A stretch of 64,000 nucleotides of DNA, from contig JANTUC010000003.1 of the NCBI GenBank assembly GCA_026873275.1, forward strand, positions 2,356,001 through 2,420,000. The letters run 5' to 3'. The position numbers and the translations under genes were made by a program. Positions within the stretch are counted from its first letter, which is position 1, and each line of letters starts with the position of its first letter. Of the stretch, positions 35,725 to 47,564 are shown in pieces. The DNA comes from Pseudopithomyces maydicus (taxonomy: Eukaryota; Ascomycota; Dothideomycetes; Pleosporales; Didymosphaeriaceae). The notes under the pieces are model-generated. The model did no database searches, was not told where the DNA came from, and saw only the letters and a list, made by a program, of their open reading frames with translations.

Positions 35725-36269
35725 TATTGCGATAGGATTGTCTTCTTCAATTGATTTTCTGAAATTGAGAAAATACTTGTCAAAGAAAAATGTAGATTGG
35801 AGAACTGTGTGATGGGTATAGAGAATTGTAAGCGTCGCAATGGCAAGTTTTATGCATCGCTCGGAAGTATGGCACGTTTGTTGACATCAGTGTTGTATAT
35901 AGCCAAGCCGCATACACGGAGCTTTAAGCCGATCTCGATCATACCCCCAGTATTTGCTTCAAGCTTGGGACATGTCATTGCGGAGTAAAACGAGGGGGCT
36001 AGTAGCGGCGCTACTGTTGGTGGTGTGGACTGCCATCAGGGCGTCAAAAGCAACAACGTATTTACTTCAGGATGTCGAAACACGCAGATACTTTTCTCTT
36101 GATGTTTCACCAAGAGTATCCAACATCACATATACGCAAGATTCACATTGGTTATGCACATGGTCGGGGTCATTTATGAATACGTCGTACCTACTAACTA
36201 CTTCCTAAATGGCAATTTTCAAATTCCGTACACCATCTCCCACCCGACTCCCCAGCCCACAATGAGCAT
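35725..36269. other. intergenic
   Basis: About 545 bases: promoter of the Con-6 gene and 3' end of PAN2. No gene supported. Confidence 0.5.
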
Positions 36270-39200
36270 TCACGATCCCGGCGCCCTCATCGGACTCCTA
36301 AAGCCCACACGTCCAAATCCCGTCCCCTTCTTCGGCGTCGTCAATCCGACCTGCTCCGCCCCCGCACCCTTTTCTGCACTTCCAGGTTCGCTGTTCCCCC
36401 CATTCCCACTCCCACTGCCGGTTTTCATATGCCCAGTCATACCAGGGTAACCGCTTCCTGGTGCTCTGAATCCCACTTCTCGTCCTGTCGCATATATGTC
36501 ATCCAACATCCTCTCCAGTACCCCGGCGTCAACAAACTCTTCGTACTTGCGCCAGAGTTTGAGCGCAGTAACGGCATCCTCGACACTGTCGTGCATACCA
36601 CCCTGAATCTCCTCCCTGAGTACGCACCAGGCGAGGAACTTTAGATTCAGTTTTCTGTGAAGCTGGGGTTTGAAGAATAGATCGACCGTGTCGACGACCT
36701 GACTTTTTGGGACGTGGATGTTGATTGTACGGAAGTCGTTGGCGAGCGAGTGTCCCACGAAGACACATCCTAGGTTGAGGAGAAGCCACAGTTTTTTGTA
36801 TGCGTGCTTGAGACTAACAAGAGCATGCGGACTTGTTTCGCGATTCAAGTCCCCGGGGCTTATTCCACTCCATGCGGTCAGGTAGTCGACGACTGGCTCC
36901 GTGACGGCAATGTAATCATCAATGAATGGCAGGCCTGAGTTGAGGCCCTGTCCACGACAGACAGACACACGTGCAAGACCCTTGCGATCGGGGCGTATAG
37001 TTTCGCGCGTGCCATCGGCTTTCATTTCGATCTCTTCGGATTGGAGGCGGATGAATTCTGCGTCTATCGCAACCGGATAGCCTGGACGCGGTGTTTCGGC
37101 TGCAGGATCGAGGAGCTTGAACTGCGTGTCAGGAGGGGCGGGGTTGGCGGACCACCAGCGGTACAAGATTGAGGTGTCAAGCATATCTTTCCAGCTGTCG
37201 TCAATATCACCACGGGCGGATTTGAGCTGGAAGGTAAGAACAGATGGTAACTTCCATGATGGCTCGAAGCGTAAGGCTTCTTCCTTGGGTATTGGGCGCA
37301 CCAGAAAGTCGTTGAAAAGATGCCACTTATCCTCCGTCGTGGCGTTGGCATCCCGAGACGAAGGAGCGGTGTTGATTGTGGCAACAAGGTGCGGCTTCTG
37401 GTGTTCTCCGCTGTTGATGTCTGCTACCACACCAATAAGCTCATATACCAGGATATTGAATGCCCCACGCTGCAGATGCAACTTCAGATCTTGGCCCTCA
37501 AAGCAATAGAAATTGCCTTGATCTACAATGATCCCGATTTCCTGAGGAAGCCAATTCGGTATACTCCAGAGCAATTTCGCTTCGTGGCTCTGAATCGCTG
37601 CGTTGAGCATGAGCACACTGGGTATGGATTGGATAGTCTTCCGCTGTACCAACTGCTGGTACCGCTTACACCTATCGCACCACCCTTTCATCTGATCCTG
37701 GCGCTCTACACTGCTTTTCAGAATTTGAGAAAACGTGGGCCGTGGGCCTCGCGTGTTCTTCATGATGTTCTTTGCGGGGTATACCAGTTCATTGACAAAG
37801 GTTCTGCCTTCGTTCATCATCTCATTCCTGCATTGCGGACATCGCATAGTGGCGCGGGCCTGCGTTTCGAGGACTTTGTCCATGAAAGAAGGACTCCCGA
37901 GCCCTCCAATCATCTGTCGAAATTCTGCGGAAATTTTGTCCATGAGGAAACGATTAAAGGCCTGTATCATGCTTGTCAGGGGTACATTTGGTGCATATTC
38001 CTCGAGCAAATTCAGAGATACTGCGTTTGAGAGCCCACTGAACGTCTTGAGGAAGTTGGATGCTTGGCAATTCAACCCCGAAGCCTTTTCGAGCATGTCG
38101 ATCAGGAAGCCCAATTCACACAGCAAACATGACTCGTATAGACATGGTGATGCAGTGTGACGTAAAGCCAGGTTGCGGACCAGAGGAGTGAAGCGTAGCA
38201 ATTGTAACAATGGGTTCGCATAAGAATTAGTGATGTGTGTTTCGAGCCCAGAATATTGGGTTTGGTTGTAGTAGCTATTGTCGATGTCAGAGAGCAAATC
38301 TAGTTGGCCAGCTGCTTACTTACGCGAAGTCGAAATCATCAACGCCAAACCTGCTGTATTTTATCTCGACATTGCCGTACATAGCGGGAACGTCTTTTCG
38401 CGTCACATCGTCAAGATGCATATCGGTAAGCGTCTCCATCGTTTCCACCACCTTCGTTTCCGTCTCACCTAAGGATTGTGCGGCACGAGCTTTCTCACTC
38501 AAAAACTTGGGGGCAGTCAAAGACTCATTCCCTCTGTCTGACTGACGTGTATCTTCAATTTGATACCTCCTTCTCGTTTTTGGGTTTTTGGCGAAGAAGC
38601 CCATGTCGGTTCTCGTCATGCCGTTGAGGATTGCAGTGTCTATCTTGGGTGGTGGTGCGCCGACCTCGAAAACCATATGGCTTGGCCATCCCGAGAGAAG
38701 GTGCTCTTTGTAATAAGGCATACCTATGGTGTTGAGGGGTCTCCCTCTGTAAGCGTCGTCACAAGCCGGGACTTGTCAAACTCACGTTTCGAGCGACCAA
38801 TCCATAGCAGGAAGGGGTACAACGGGATCCGTGAACTCTGTGGGGTTGCTATATTCCGGGAAGCATACCTTGGATGGCGACCCCCATAAATGGAGATTTG
38901 CGTTGGAGTCGGAAAGCACGAAAGCTTCCCCTGACGGTGCCATCTCTAAACCCGTAAGATACGAATCATACATGTTGAACTGTCGTAGGTTGGCGGAGTC
39001 CGGGTTCATGAGGTCGATAACCTGCATCTGGCCGGCTTGCGACGCAATGATGGCGGTTGTGGACATGCGTGGATGCATACGCACGAAGGCGGCACCGGTG
39101 TGGAAAGGAATAGGAGGCAGTTGCTTGAGCGTCTTGAGGGAGAAGACATGAGTGAAAGGATCGAGCATGAAGCCGAATTGCTGTCTGGGTGACCAGCCAC

Positions 39201-40081
39201 ATGTAGCGAGAAAGTCGCCCTTAGCGTCCATATCGCTGATGGTGCCGGTGTGGCCTTCGAAAACCTTGACGACCGAGAGGGAGCCTGAGTCGAGGATATG
39301 GATGCCTCCACCGTTCGTTGCAGCACATATGTAGCTCCCCGCACGCTTCATGATGGTGTACTGTGCGTCGGCAACGAGCTGCAAGTGTCAGCAGGGCTCT
39401 TCAAGGTGCTGAAGGAGTCTAACAGTCTCGACGATGGTGCCTTTTTCCACATCGACCTTGAACATCTTGTCCTGACATCCTGCCACCAATATCTCCCTTG
39501 TGCCCTTGGAAGTAAAGTTCATGCACCGCAACTCGTTGAATTCGGCGTTTCTGGCAAACGTTGGTTAGCGAGGCGATGTGAACATGTCATCCCCCTAGGA
39601 CGTACGTCAAATGCCATTGTGTCAGCCCTCGACGGGAGGCGTAGTGCACGCTTTGCTTGGATACAGAGAGCACTCCTTTATCGGTGAAGAGCAGCTGCTT
39701 GACGGCGCCGACGGTGCCATCGCTGGGCGTGTGTCCGCGATACGAAGTATAGCGCTCGAGAGCGGGGCCATAGAAGGAAGTTATGCGACCGTAGTTGTTG
39801 CCGGTCCACAGCAACTCTTGCACCTGTTGTTGGCATCAGCCTCGGCCGTGCATCCATCTCCCACCTCACGGTACTTACCGTGTCGAAGGCGCATGTGGCT
39901 ACCGGCGTGGCAGGTTGGTGCGGGCCATGCGGAGGCAGCTGGACGACTTGGAGCTATGTTTCTGGTCAGCTTTCCGCCGTGTGCTCGGAGATTCAACTGG
40001 TTATGGTGTCGTCGCGCGTCCCATTAAGGCTGCACAGGGACGGCTCTTGGGCAAGCTCACCTCGTCCCAATCGGCCTCCAT
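36270..40081 (-). CDS. pan2: PAN2, catalytic subunit of the Pan2-Pan3 deadenylase
   Basis: Poly(A)-specific 3'-5' exoribonuclease that shortens mRNA tails with Pan3. Seven exons (complement): 40061-40081, 39879-39953, 39606-39823, 39424-39550, 38786-39378, 38324-38740 and 36270-38274, 1,151 residues with every phase consistent. Introns range from 45 to 107 bases. Exon 1 encodes only MEADWDE. A WD40-type head comes first (VQELLWTGNNYGRITSFYG; IHILDSGSLSVVKVFEGH), then the linker that binds Pan3, a catalytically dead ubiquitin-hydrolase-like domain, and a C-terminal DEDD nuclease with AIDAEFIRL, GHSLANDFRTI and HDSVEDAVTAL. The tail is Gly/Ser-rich. The first small exons are lost if only long ORFs are read. 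Confidence 0.94.
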
Positions 40082-40530
40082 GGTGGAGAAGTGTTCACCA
40101 ACGCGAAAAAGACCTCCAGCATGCCTCCGCCAGACGCGTCATAGCTCGAGGCGCGTTGGGGATAGCGGTGGATGCGGGACGATGGGAAGCTCAGACGCGG
40201 GCCCGGAAGTGGGTCGGAATTGATTGGCGGGGCAGACAAAGCTCCGCGTCTACATGGCATACCACCTGGGTTTACAGGCAACAATAGGCAGCATCAGGAG
40301 GATGAATAAATCGAAGACCCCCGCATGAGGGATGCATTCTAACATTTTGGAGTTGGCGCGATACTGCAGTGCATTGAGAGGCTCCAAATCCCCCTTTCCA
40401 GCGTACAACAGTCTCCTCGGCGATACAGATACAGAAGTAATACAAACAACCAGCTTTTTATGTTCAGTCGACTCCCCGTTCCCTCAAGAGCCTCAATACC
40501 ATCCAGCACTCCAAAGCGACCGAGATTTTA
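40082..40530. other. intergenic, PAN2 promoter and ICP55 3' flank
   Basis: About 450 bases. Besides the PAN2 upstream region it contains, at 40462-40499, an imperfect copy of the sequence at 40534-40571 that forms the 3' end of the ICP55 coding region. The copies are 72 bases apart and share GTTCAGTCGACTC and GAGCCTC. Confidence 0.6.
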
Positions 40531-42186
40531 TTAGTTCAGTCGACTCTCGGTGCCCTTCAGAGCCTCGATATCGTCAATCTCTTTGACCGCCTCCGTAGTC
40601 AATATATACGGACTGTCCTCATCTACGCACACGCTATCTTCGATCCTCATCCCGATGCCTCTTGCCCAAGCGGGCCACCGCTCATCGTTGGGAACGTAAA
40701 TACCCGGCTCCACCGTAACACACATGCCCTTCTCAAAAGCTTTGCCCCTGGTCAGGCCCGGGCTATCGTGTACATCCAGTCCCACGTAGTGGCCGACGTG
40801 GTGAGGGAATATCGTCTCGATTGCATCGTTGGACATGTCGAAGCCGAGATCCTTCAGTCCCTCTGCGAGAGTCCTAGATGCGATCCTGTGAAGGCGATCC
40901 AAAGTGAGCTGTGAAGATGTCGTGCACAAACTTACGCAGCTTCTTTGCACGTTCAGGAGCAGTTGATAGAGGTCTTTCTGGGCCGGATTGAATTTCCCAT
41001 TCACAGGCCAGGTCCTCGAGATATCCGTAATGTAGCCGCCATATTCGGCGCCCGCATCCACAAGCACCAGCTCATCTGGCTTCAGCATCATGTCATTTGT
41101 AACATAGTGTATGGTATTTGCGTTGATGCCGCCAGCCACGACAGGGACATAGGCCGGACCGTCACAGCCATCTTGCTTGAACCAATAGTCCAAGAAGGCA
41201 TCGAGGTCTTTTTCCGCAGTCCAGGACTGGCGCATGGCGTCGGTGATGGCGCGGCCAGAGTGTTGACCTGCTTTTCGCATATTCTGGATCTCGGCCTCGC
41301 TCTTTATCACCCGCAGCTCGTTCACGTACGGCCTGAGCGGTTTCACGGTGGCGTTTGCATCACGGAACACAGACATGATACCGCCAGTCCGCGCCGGCTC
41401 TGCGCCAGACAGATACCGTGACAGGATGTTTCGCGATATGCGATTGCTCGGCAGATCTGTGTAGATGGCCTCCGCTCGCTTGAGCACGTCGGGCAGGATC
41501 TTGGGCAGGTTGTTGATGTCACCGGTGGTATCGGCGTTGAATACGTCTTCGGCGGCCTGCACGCCCGAGCGCGAGCCTTCCCACTGCTCGGTCTTGGGGT
41601 CTTTGGGGCGAACGTAGAGGTGGAAGTTGTGCTCGCGGTCGTCGATCTTCTCTGCAACAAATCAGACGCGTGTCCGGCAAAAAAAGTGGTCTGATGCAGG
41701 GCATACCTATGATTGCAAGAGCGTCCGGCTCGTTGAAGCCTATCCGATGCAATGTCAGTTCCCACCTGTCCAGTGCAGTTGTCTGTACAGGGCTCCATAC
41801 CGGTCAAGTAGAGGAAGTCGGGATCCTGGTGGAACTTGTAGAAGACGGCACCCGAGCGGTACTTGACGTCGGAGGCTGCGAGCACGGCAATGGAGCCTTT
41901 GGGGAGGGCATTGGCGAGCTTCACTCGCCTGTCGTAGTATTCCTGGGCGGTGATTCCGGGCGTGACTGCAGCGCCAGTTAGCCTCTTGCCATACGGGGAG
42001 GAGGCATTGGGTCGTACTTTCCCCAGGTTGCAGCAGGTGCGGGTGCGTCTCATGCAGCGGCTGCCCGAAGCGCAACTCGGCCGCCGGGACGCTGATGGGC
42101 CGCCTCCATGTTGATGACGGCGCTCGCCATGGTGAGTGCGCGGCCCGTCTCAGTGTCCGAAGAGAGCAGTTCATGTTCATGCACAT
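40531..42186 (-). CDS. icp55: mitochondrial Xaa-Pro aminopeptidase Icp55-like
   Basis: Intermediate cleaving peptidase, family M24B, which removes one residue from proteins already cut by the mitochondrial processing peptidase and so stabilises them. Exons (complement): 42018-42186, 41801-41965, 41707-41739 and 40531-41651, 495 residues; exon 3 is only 33 bases. The N-terminus is Arg-rich and lacks acids for about 35 residues (SLRTLRRAAHSPWRAPSS), as expected for a mitochondrial presequence. Two-metal-site residues are visible in VDAGAEYGGYITDISRTWP, HHVGHYVGLDVHD, VTVEPGIYV and MRIEDSVCV. In-frame ATGs at 42186, 42180 and 42174 are alternatives. It is divergent from the sirtuin gene. Confidence 0.9.
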
Positions 42187-42647
42187 GCATACATACGGCA
42201 AAGAGAGAGCTCGGAAATGCCGACCAATGCGCGCACAGAGGATCCGCGGGCCCGACTCGCTGCTATCGATAGCGCATGTGGTCCCAACGATGCGCCGTAC
42301 TCGTTGCAGTGCCCGACCAATGTGTCGTCACAAACGCCCATGGCCCTCTGCCATTGCCTCTGCAATGCAGCGAGTGCCACAGAGCATGGCCCGGCGTTGC
42401 GTCCGAACGAAGCGCGAGAAACCATCGCCATAGTACCCCTCATCCCCCCCAAGAGTCGCTAGGTTACAGCGATTGCATCGTGGGCCGCATGCGGACCTCC
42501 GATTGCCGTTGCCTTGCAGCTGCCTGACACTTTGGCAAACGCCCGATGCCTGCCTGGAAAACGCGTCTATATGCTTGCGCTTCCATAAACCGCCCAGCGT
42601 CACACTCTTCTACGCCCAGATCACCACTCCACTGCACACTGCGCACA
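42187..42647. promoter_or_regulatory. shared divergent promoter region, ICP55 and sirtuin
   Basis: About 460 bases between the two chosen starts. No TATA box was recognised. It includes a possible upstream in-frame start of the sirtuin at 42546. Shared regulation is inferred from position only. Confidence 0.45.
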
Positions 42648-43677
42648 ATGGCCTCTTCGACCGCCCGACCCAGCGTCGTCCCACAGGCAGACCTGCAGTC
42701 TTTCCAGCAACACCTGAACAAGTCCACGCGAATACTCGCACTCCTTGGCGCAGGTCTCTCTGCATCTTCCGGCCTCCCCACATTCAGAGGTGCGGGAGGA
42801 CTATGGAGAACCCACGAAGCCACCGACCTGGCCACGCCAGAGGCCTTTTCCGCCGACCCAGGCCTTGTCTGGCAGTTCTACAGCTATAGGCGACACATGG
42901 CACTCAAAGCGAAACCGAACCCCGCACACTATGCTCTCGCCGAGCTCGCCAGGAAGAAAGAGGGTTTCCTCACCCTGTCTCAAAACGTAGATGGTACCTA
43001 CAAAACCCCCACCTTTGCCCTGCTATGCACGCTGACGTGGTCGCCCAACAGGACTTTCGCCCCGAGCAAACCACCCCGAAGACTCGTTGAAGTTGCTACA
43101 CGGCTCTCTCTTCGACGTCAAGTGCTCCGACTTCTTCTGCGACTACCTCGAGAAGAATAACTACACCGACCCCATTGTCCCCGCTCTCGCCCTCCCCACT
43201 TCTGAAGAAGACCCCACTACTACCGCCGCCCTCCAAGCCCGAGAGCTCGATATCTCCGACGTATCTGTACCTATCCCAGAACTCTCCCACAACCATCTCC
43301 CACAATGCCCGAAATGCAAGCGCGGCCTCCTACGTCCAGGCGTCGTGTGGTTCGGCGAGCAACTGCCGTCAAAAGTACTGAATGATATTGACGAGTGGAT
43401 GGCCGAAAAGAGGAAAATCGATCTGATAATGGTGGTGGGAACAAGCGCAAAGGTGTATCCCGCCGCAGGGTATGTAGACCTGGCCCGGGCACGAGGAGCG
43501 AGGGTGGCCATCATCAACATGGATCCAAACGATGTGACTGCCGGTGGATTGCGCGACAAAGATTGGTTCTTTCAAGGTGATGCGGCGCAAATATTACCTG
43601 AGATTTTGAAGAGCGTTATTGGCGAGTTGAAGGAGACGACCGATGCCGCCGCGGAGGGCGACAATTCGGTTGCTTGA
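42648..43677 (+). CDS. SIRT5-type sirtuin (NAD-dependent deacylase)
   Basis: Sir2-family NAD-dependent lysine deacylase. Exons: 42648-42993 and 43052-43677, 323 residues; the 58-base intron falls inside QNVDG-LSPRANHPED. NAD motifs: LLGAGLSASSGLPTFRGAGG and LSQNVDG. Catalytic His: LLHGSLF. Zinc Cys pairs: CSDFFC and CPKCK. A Tyr and Arg in WQFYSYRR match the SIRT5 acyl-pocket pair (Tyr102/Arg105 in human), suggesting preference for succinyl- or malonyl-lysine; that is inference. The chosen ATG has a strong context (ACAATGG). A second in-frame ATG 102 bases upstream would add 34 Arg/Ser-rich residues resembling a mitochondrial presequence. Confidence 0.9.
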
Positions 43678-43964
43678 AGATAGGGCCAAAGAGATGAACA
43701 GACTGGGACGGTCCCATATTTGCATATCTTCTTAAAGAAGATGGAAGTAGATAGCTGGATGGCGATTTGGTATTGAGCGTTATAAGGGAATCTATAAATG
43801 GGGTACGGAGTTGAGCTCCGTGGTTACCCTTGATGCATTCCGCTCACAATCAATCTTAATCAAACGAGAATTTGCAAAACAAACTTCTTTCTGAGTAGAG
43901 CATGGACCTGCTGGAGCCGAGATCTATATATACATCGATAATACATGAAACACTTTCTGGGATA

Positions 43965-45082
43965 TCATCTCCTCAGCTCCATCAAATCCCTCAGTATGTC
44001 TCCCGAATGCTTCACCTGCGTACTCAGGTGCGTATCCCCTTCAAACTCCTTCAATACTACATCAGCCCCTCCCGCACTGATCTTATCAGCCATCCATCTC
44101 GCCGACTGTACCGGAACATTCACATCACCCGTTCCATTCCAAATCTTTACTTTTCCCTTAACGTCCTCCAACCCAAACCCCCACTCCTTCAAAACCAATT
44201 TCGCGTCCACCACCGCGCCCTTCGATCCCTGCCTGAACGCCTCCCTATAACACTCCACGAGTGCCTTCTTCTCCCCCTCATGTTCTTTATAATACACTTT
44301 TTCCTCTTCACTCAGCGTCCCAATCAACCTCTCCCCATGTGCCTCCCACTCCGCATCCGATCCCCCCTCGCCATCCTCCCAATCCCAACGTGCAGCATCC
44401 ACTCCACAACCCCACCCGGCACCCACCGATTCACCCAAAACGCCACTCTCCGATCCCACGCCGCGCCCCGCGTCCCCGCCGCCGGGGGCCCCACTCCCGA
44501 CACCACCCCCGTGCCGAGCAGTACGTCGGCAGGGAGTTCCCTTGCGCAAGCCAATGCGTAGGGTCCTCCTCCACTGGAACCAAGCACGTGGAAGGAGGAG
44601 AGGCCTAGGGCTTTGGACAGAGATAGGACGTCGGAGGGCCAGGCGGTGAGCGAGGGCGAAGGGTGCAGGGAGGAGAGCCCCATGCCCCATCTGTCCAGGG
44701 CGATTAGTCTGACGCCTGTGCTGAGGGCTGCGGCATGCCATTCGAGACCTTCGAGGCGGGAGGAGGGCGAGCCGTGGAAGAAGAAGGTTGGGAGGCCGGT
44801 GGGCAGGCCATATTGTTTCCAGCCTAGGGATCGGCCGTCGGAGAGATGGAAGATTTCTTCTTGGGGAAGAGGGGAGGGTGAATTGGGTTGTGTGTTAGTG
44901 TCAGGGGTTTGAGGCGTGGTTGTTGGTGTTGTTATGGACGTAGACATGGACGATTTTTGGGGGAAGGGCTGGGACTTTGAGATGTGAGGATTCGTCGGGC
45001 TTGAAGAAATGAGCGTTGGAACATTTGAGACATGATTGCAAGAGCAGGTCATTGACACTGGGAACGCATTGGATGTAGGCAT
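43965..45082 (-). CDS. alpha/beta-hydrolase fold protein, one-base frameshift
   Basis: Alpha/beta hydrolase of unknown substrate. The N-terminal half has the oxyanion-hole HGS motif (FFFHGSPSSRLEG), the D-R-W segment (IALDRWGMGLSS) and a nucleophile elbow LGSSGGGPYALA. The C-terminal half carries the Asp strand (KIWNGTGDVNVP) and catalytic His (EGDTHLSTQVKHSGDIL). The halves are in different frames. The switch is at the C6 run 44362-44367 (G6 on the coding strand): RMARG then GSDAEWEAHGERL. One added G gives about 372 residues from the ATG at 45082, or 327 from the ATG at 44947. The latter may be the true start, since the first 45 residues are Ser/Pro-rich and nondescript. Confidence 0.8.
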
Positions 45083-45636
45083 GTCAAGTTTCGCTGCTGC
45101 CTGGTCGCCTCGTGTTGCCGGGTTTCAATATAGACTTGGCAACATGCTTGTAGTTCCTTCTGTAATCCAGTTCTAGAATAGTTCATGTCCGTTCACACCT
45201 AATACGAAACTATTCCAGGGAGGGAAATATATTTGCTAGTGCAATTTGATATCGTTTACGCACGAACAAGTCAGGATTGGAATAATTTCCAGAAAGACAC
45301 AACAAGTGCCAACAACATGCAGTTGATATCAACTTCAAATCAAAGCTATAAGAAAAGTACTAATTCATGTCTGTCATGTCAATCCTCAACCATGAGCTCG
45401 ATGACCCATTTTACTGTTGTAGGTATCCCTTCGCCCAAAACTCCCAAAATCACTGCAGCCATCAATCCGCATCGCACCAAGATATCAGCCCGGATGGCAA
45501 AGCGAATGACGAGAAAGGTGGAACTAAAGCGCTCAACACCATCAATGAGAAGGAGTGCCGAAAGTAGAGAGTACTTAGTCCAATACGCCCCTGCCAATAT
45601 TTATGCAAATCTTACAATCCGACTGCATTGTGTTCA
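45083..45636. other. intergenic
   Basis: About 550 bases between two same-strand genes: 3' region of YAP1 and promoter of the hydrolase. A 72-codon minus-strand hydrophobic frame (45379-45597) has no ATG at its start and a stop just upstream, so it is not called. Confidence 0.45.
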
Positions 45637-47564
45637 TCATGCCCGCTGCTCTTTCGGCAATCTCTTCAGTGCGGCTTCGACATCCTTGTGATTAACGACA
45701 ACACCGCTTTCGGAACAGCGAGCCTTTGCACGAAGCTCTGAGCAAAGGTTATCGATATCGATAGTGCCATCCTTGAAGTCAGAACGACTTGATAGCTTGT
45801 CCCTGTTTGGAGTTAGAAATGAATCTCAAATCGGTCCAATAAGGACTTACCAGATCTTGTGGCAGTTGAGCAACTGTGACGGGTCGTCACCGGGCACAAC
45901 CTCATCGTCTCCATCCTGTATGCGCTCAATCTCCTCGAGCGGATTGGGCTTCTGTATTGCTGGGGTATCGCCGAAATGGAAGGGACTGCCATAGTCTGCA
46001 AGCGGGAACGCATCGTTGAAGAAGCCGTTGGTGAAGTCTCCGTCGCCGACAATGGCATTTTGAGAATCGCGATACTCTCCGAAAAGAGTAGGATCAAAAT
46101 TGCCACCGTTTTGATTCGCGAAGAAATCAAAGCCGATGGGCTCGGGAGCAGGGGTTTTTGTTGCACCTGCAGGTGATATCGCGTCAGATTGTGACTTGGC
46201 GCGGGGGATAGGATTGCGAGGATTGCCGCAGGCCATATTGAGTTTCTCGCAGAAGGTAATCTCACCTTCCGAATTTCCATGACACACATATCCATCAGTG
46301 ATTGAATCCAAATTCTTCGGTGAATTGTGGCTCGGCTCGGGCGATGTATCGCACGAAGAATTCTGACCAGCGGCCGAATTCGAGGATGCAGAAGGTGAGT
46401 CTGAGTGGGTGGACGAGCCACTGTTGAATTGGAAAACGCGCTGCTGTGGATTGGACACATCAGTAGCACCAAAGCTGTTGTTTTGTCCGAAGTAGCTATT
46501 GACGCTTCCAGAACGAGAATCGGCGGTTGCAGGGCTAGCAGAGTTCTTGTCTGGAGTAGTGACATCTCCGTTCTGACCTTTGGGGCTCACGCTTCGTCCT
46601 GCACTGTCGTGACGGCTAGTAAGCGAAGAGACTGAAGAATTCTTGTTCTTGGAGAGAGGACCGTTGTCGAGAATGTGGGCTCCTGGAAGTCCTCCAAAGC
46701 GAGGGAACTCAAACTGGAAGCTGCTAGTCGTCGAAGCCATATTGTTGAGCATAGAGCTGAAGCCTCCTGTAGGTGGGGAGCGGTTGCTGAGGCCGCTGCT
46801 GTTGAGTGACAATCGTTTCCTATACTCACGTAGCTCCATCTGCAGACGCTGAACTTGAGCACGGAGAAGCCCATTTTCGTGGTTTGCAGAATCGGAGGCC
46901 TTCTCAAGCTCAGCAACCTTGGTCTCCAGGTCCTTCAAGTGTTTCTCCTTTCGCTCTCTGAATGCTCGCTGGGCTGCTCGGTTTTGCGCCTTGCGTTTCT
47001 GTCCCAACTGTCAGTTAAAGTCTTTGCTTGCAGCCTTGACGGACGTACGGTTGTTGGCTCAGACGTCAATGGCTTCCTTCCGGGCTTCTTAGCCTGCTTA
47101 TCCTCCCCTTCCCTCCGCTTACCACCGCCGTCCTGTTCTTCCGCATCGTCCCCTGGGCTCTTGCGCTTCTCTGTCGATTCCTTGTCTTTGTTTGGGCTGT
47201 CGCCAGGAAGCGCGCCAATCATCAGATCGCCATTGTCGGCATTATCGAAATCGAAATTCGTCTCGCCATCGAGGTAGTCGGCAAAGGGGCTCTCTTCTAT
47301 GCCACCGACGTTGCCAAAAGCTGACGCGGGGGTGCTTTGTTGTGGAGAAGTGAAGAAATTTTGGTCGAGATTGTCGACTGGGAAGTTGAACTGCTGGGAG
47401 TTCGAGAGGCCATTCATAGACTGCTTAGTGTCCAAGCCCGTCGCAAAGATGTCGTTGGGGTTCTGATTGTTCGAGGCAAGCGCAGCCAGGAGTAGGTCCT
47501 GCTGGTTGGAGTCGAGGTAGAACTGACCAGCGTTCTGGAAGTCGTTTCTCGTAGTTCCAGCCAT
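45637..47564 (-). CDS. yap1: AP-1-like bZIP oxidative-stress regulator Yap1
   Basis: Redox-sensing bZIP factor that drives antioxidant and drug-resistance genes; in relatives, oxidation of its Cys-rich domains hides the nuclear export signal. Exons (complement): 47049-47564, 45851-46998 and 45637-45802, 609 residues. The bZIP is KRKAQNRAAQRAFRERKEKHLKDLE plus a leucine-heptad helix, just after exon 1. The acceptor giving EPTT-KRKAQNR was chosen; an AG nine bases earlier would add LGQ. The n-CRD contains the cysteines in YVCHGNSEGEITFCEKLNMACG. The c-CRD is in the short last exon, LCSELRAKARCSESGVVV, missed if exon 3 is ignored. C. heterostrophus CHAP1 and yeast Yap1 share this layout. Confidence 0.93.

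Noticed and set aside
45379..45597. 72-codon hydrophobic minus-strand frame
   Set aside because: No ATG, a stop codon immediately upstream, and no splice acceptor that would join it to another exon.
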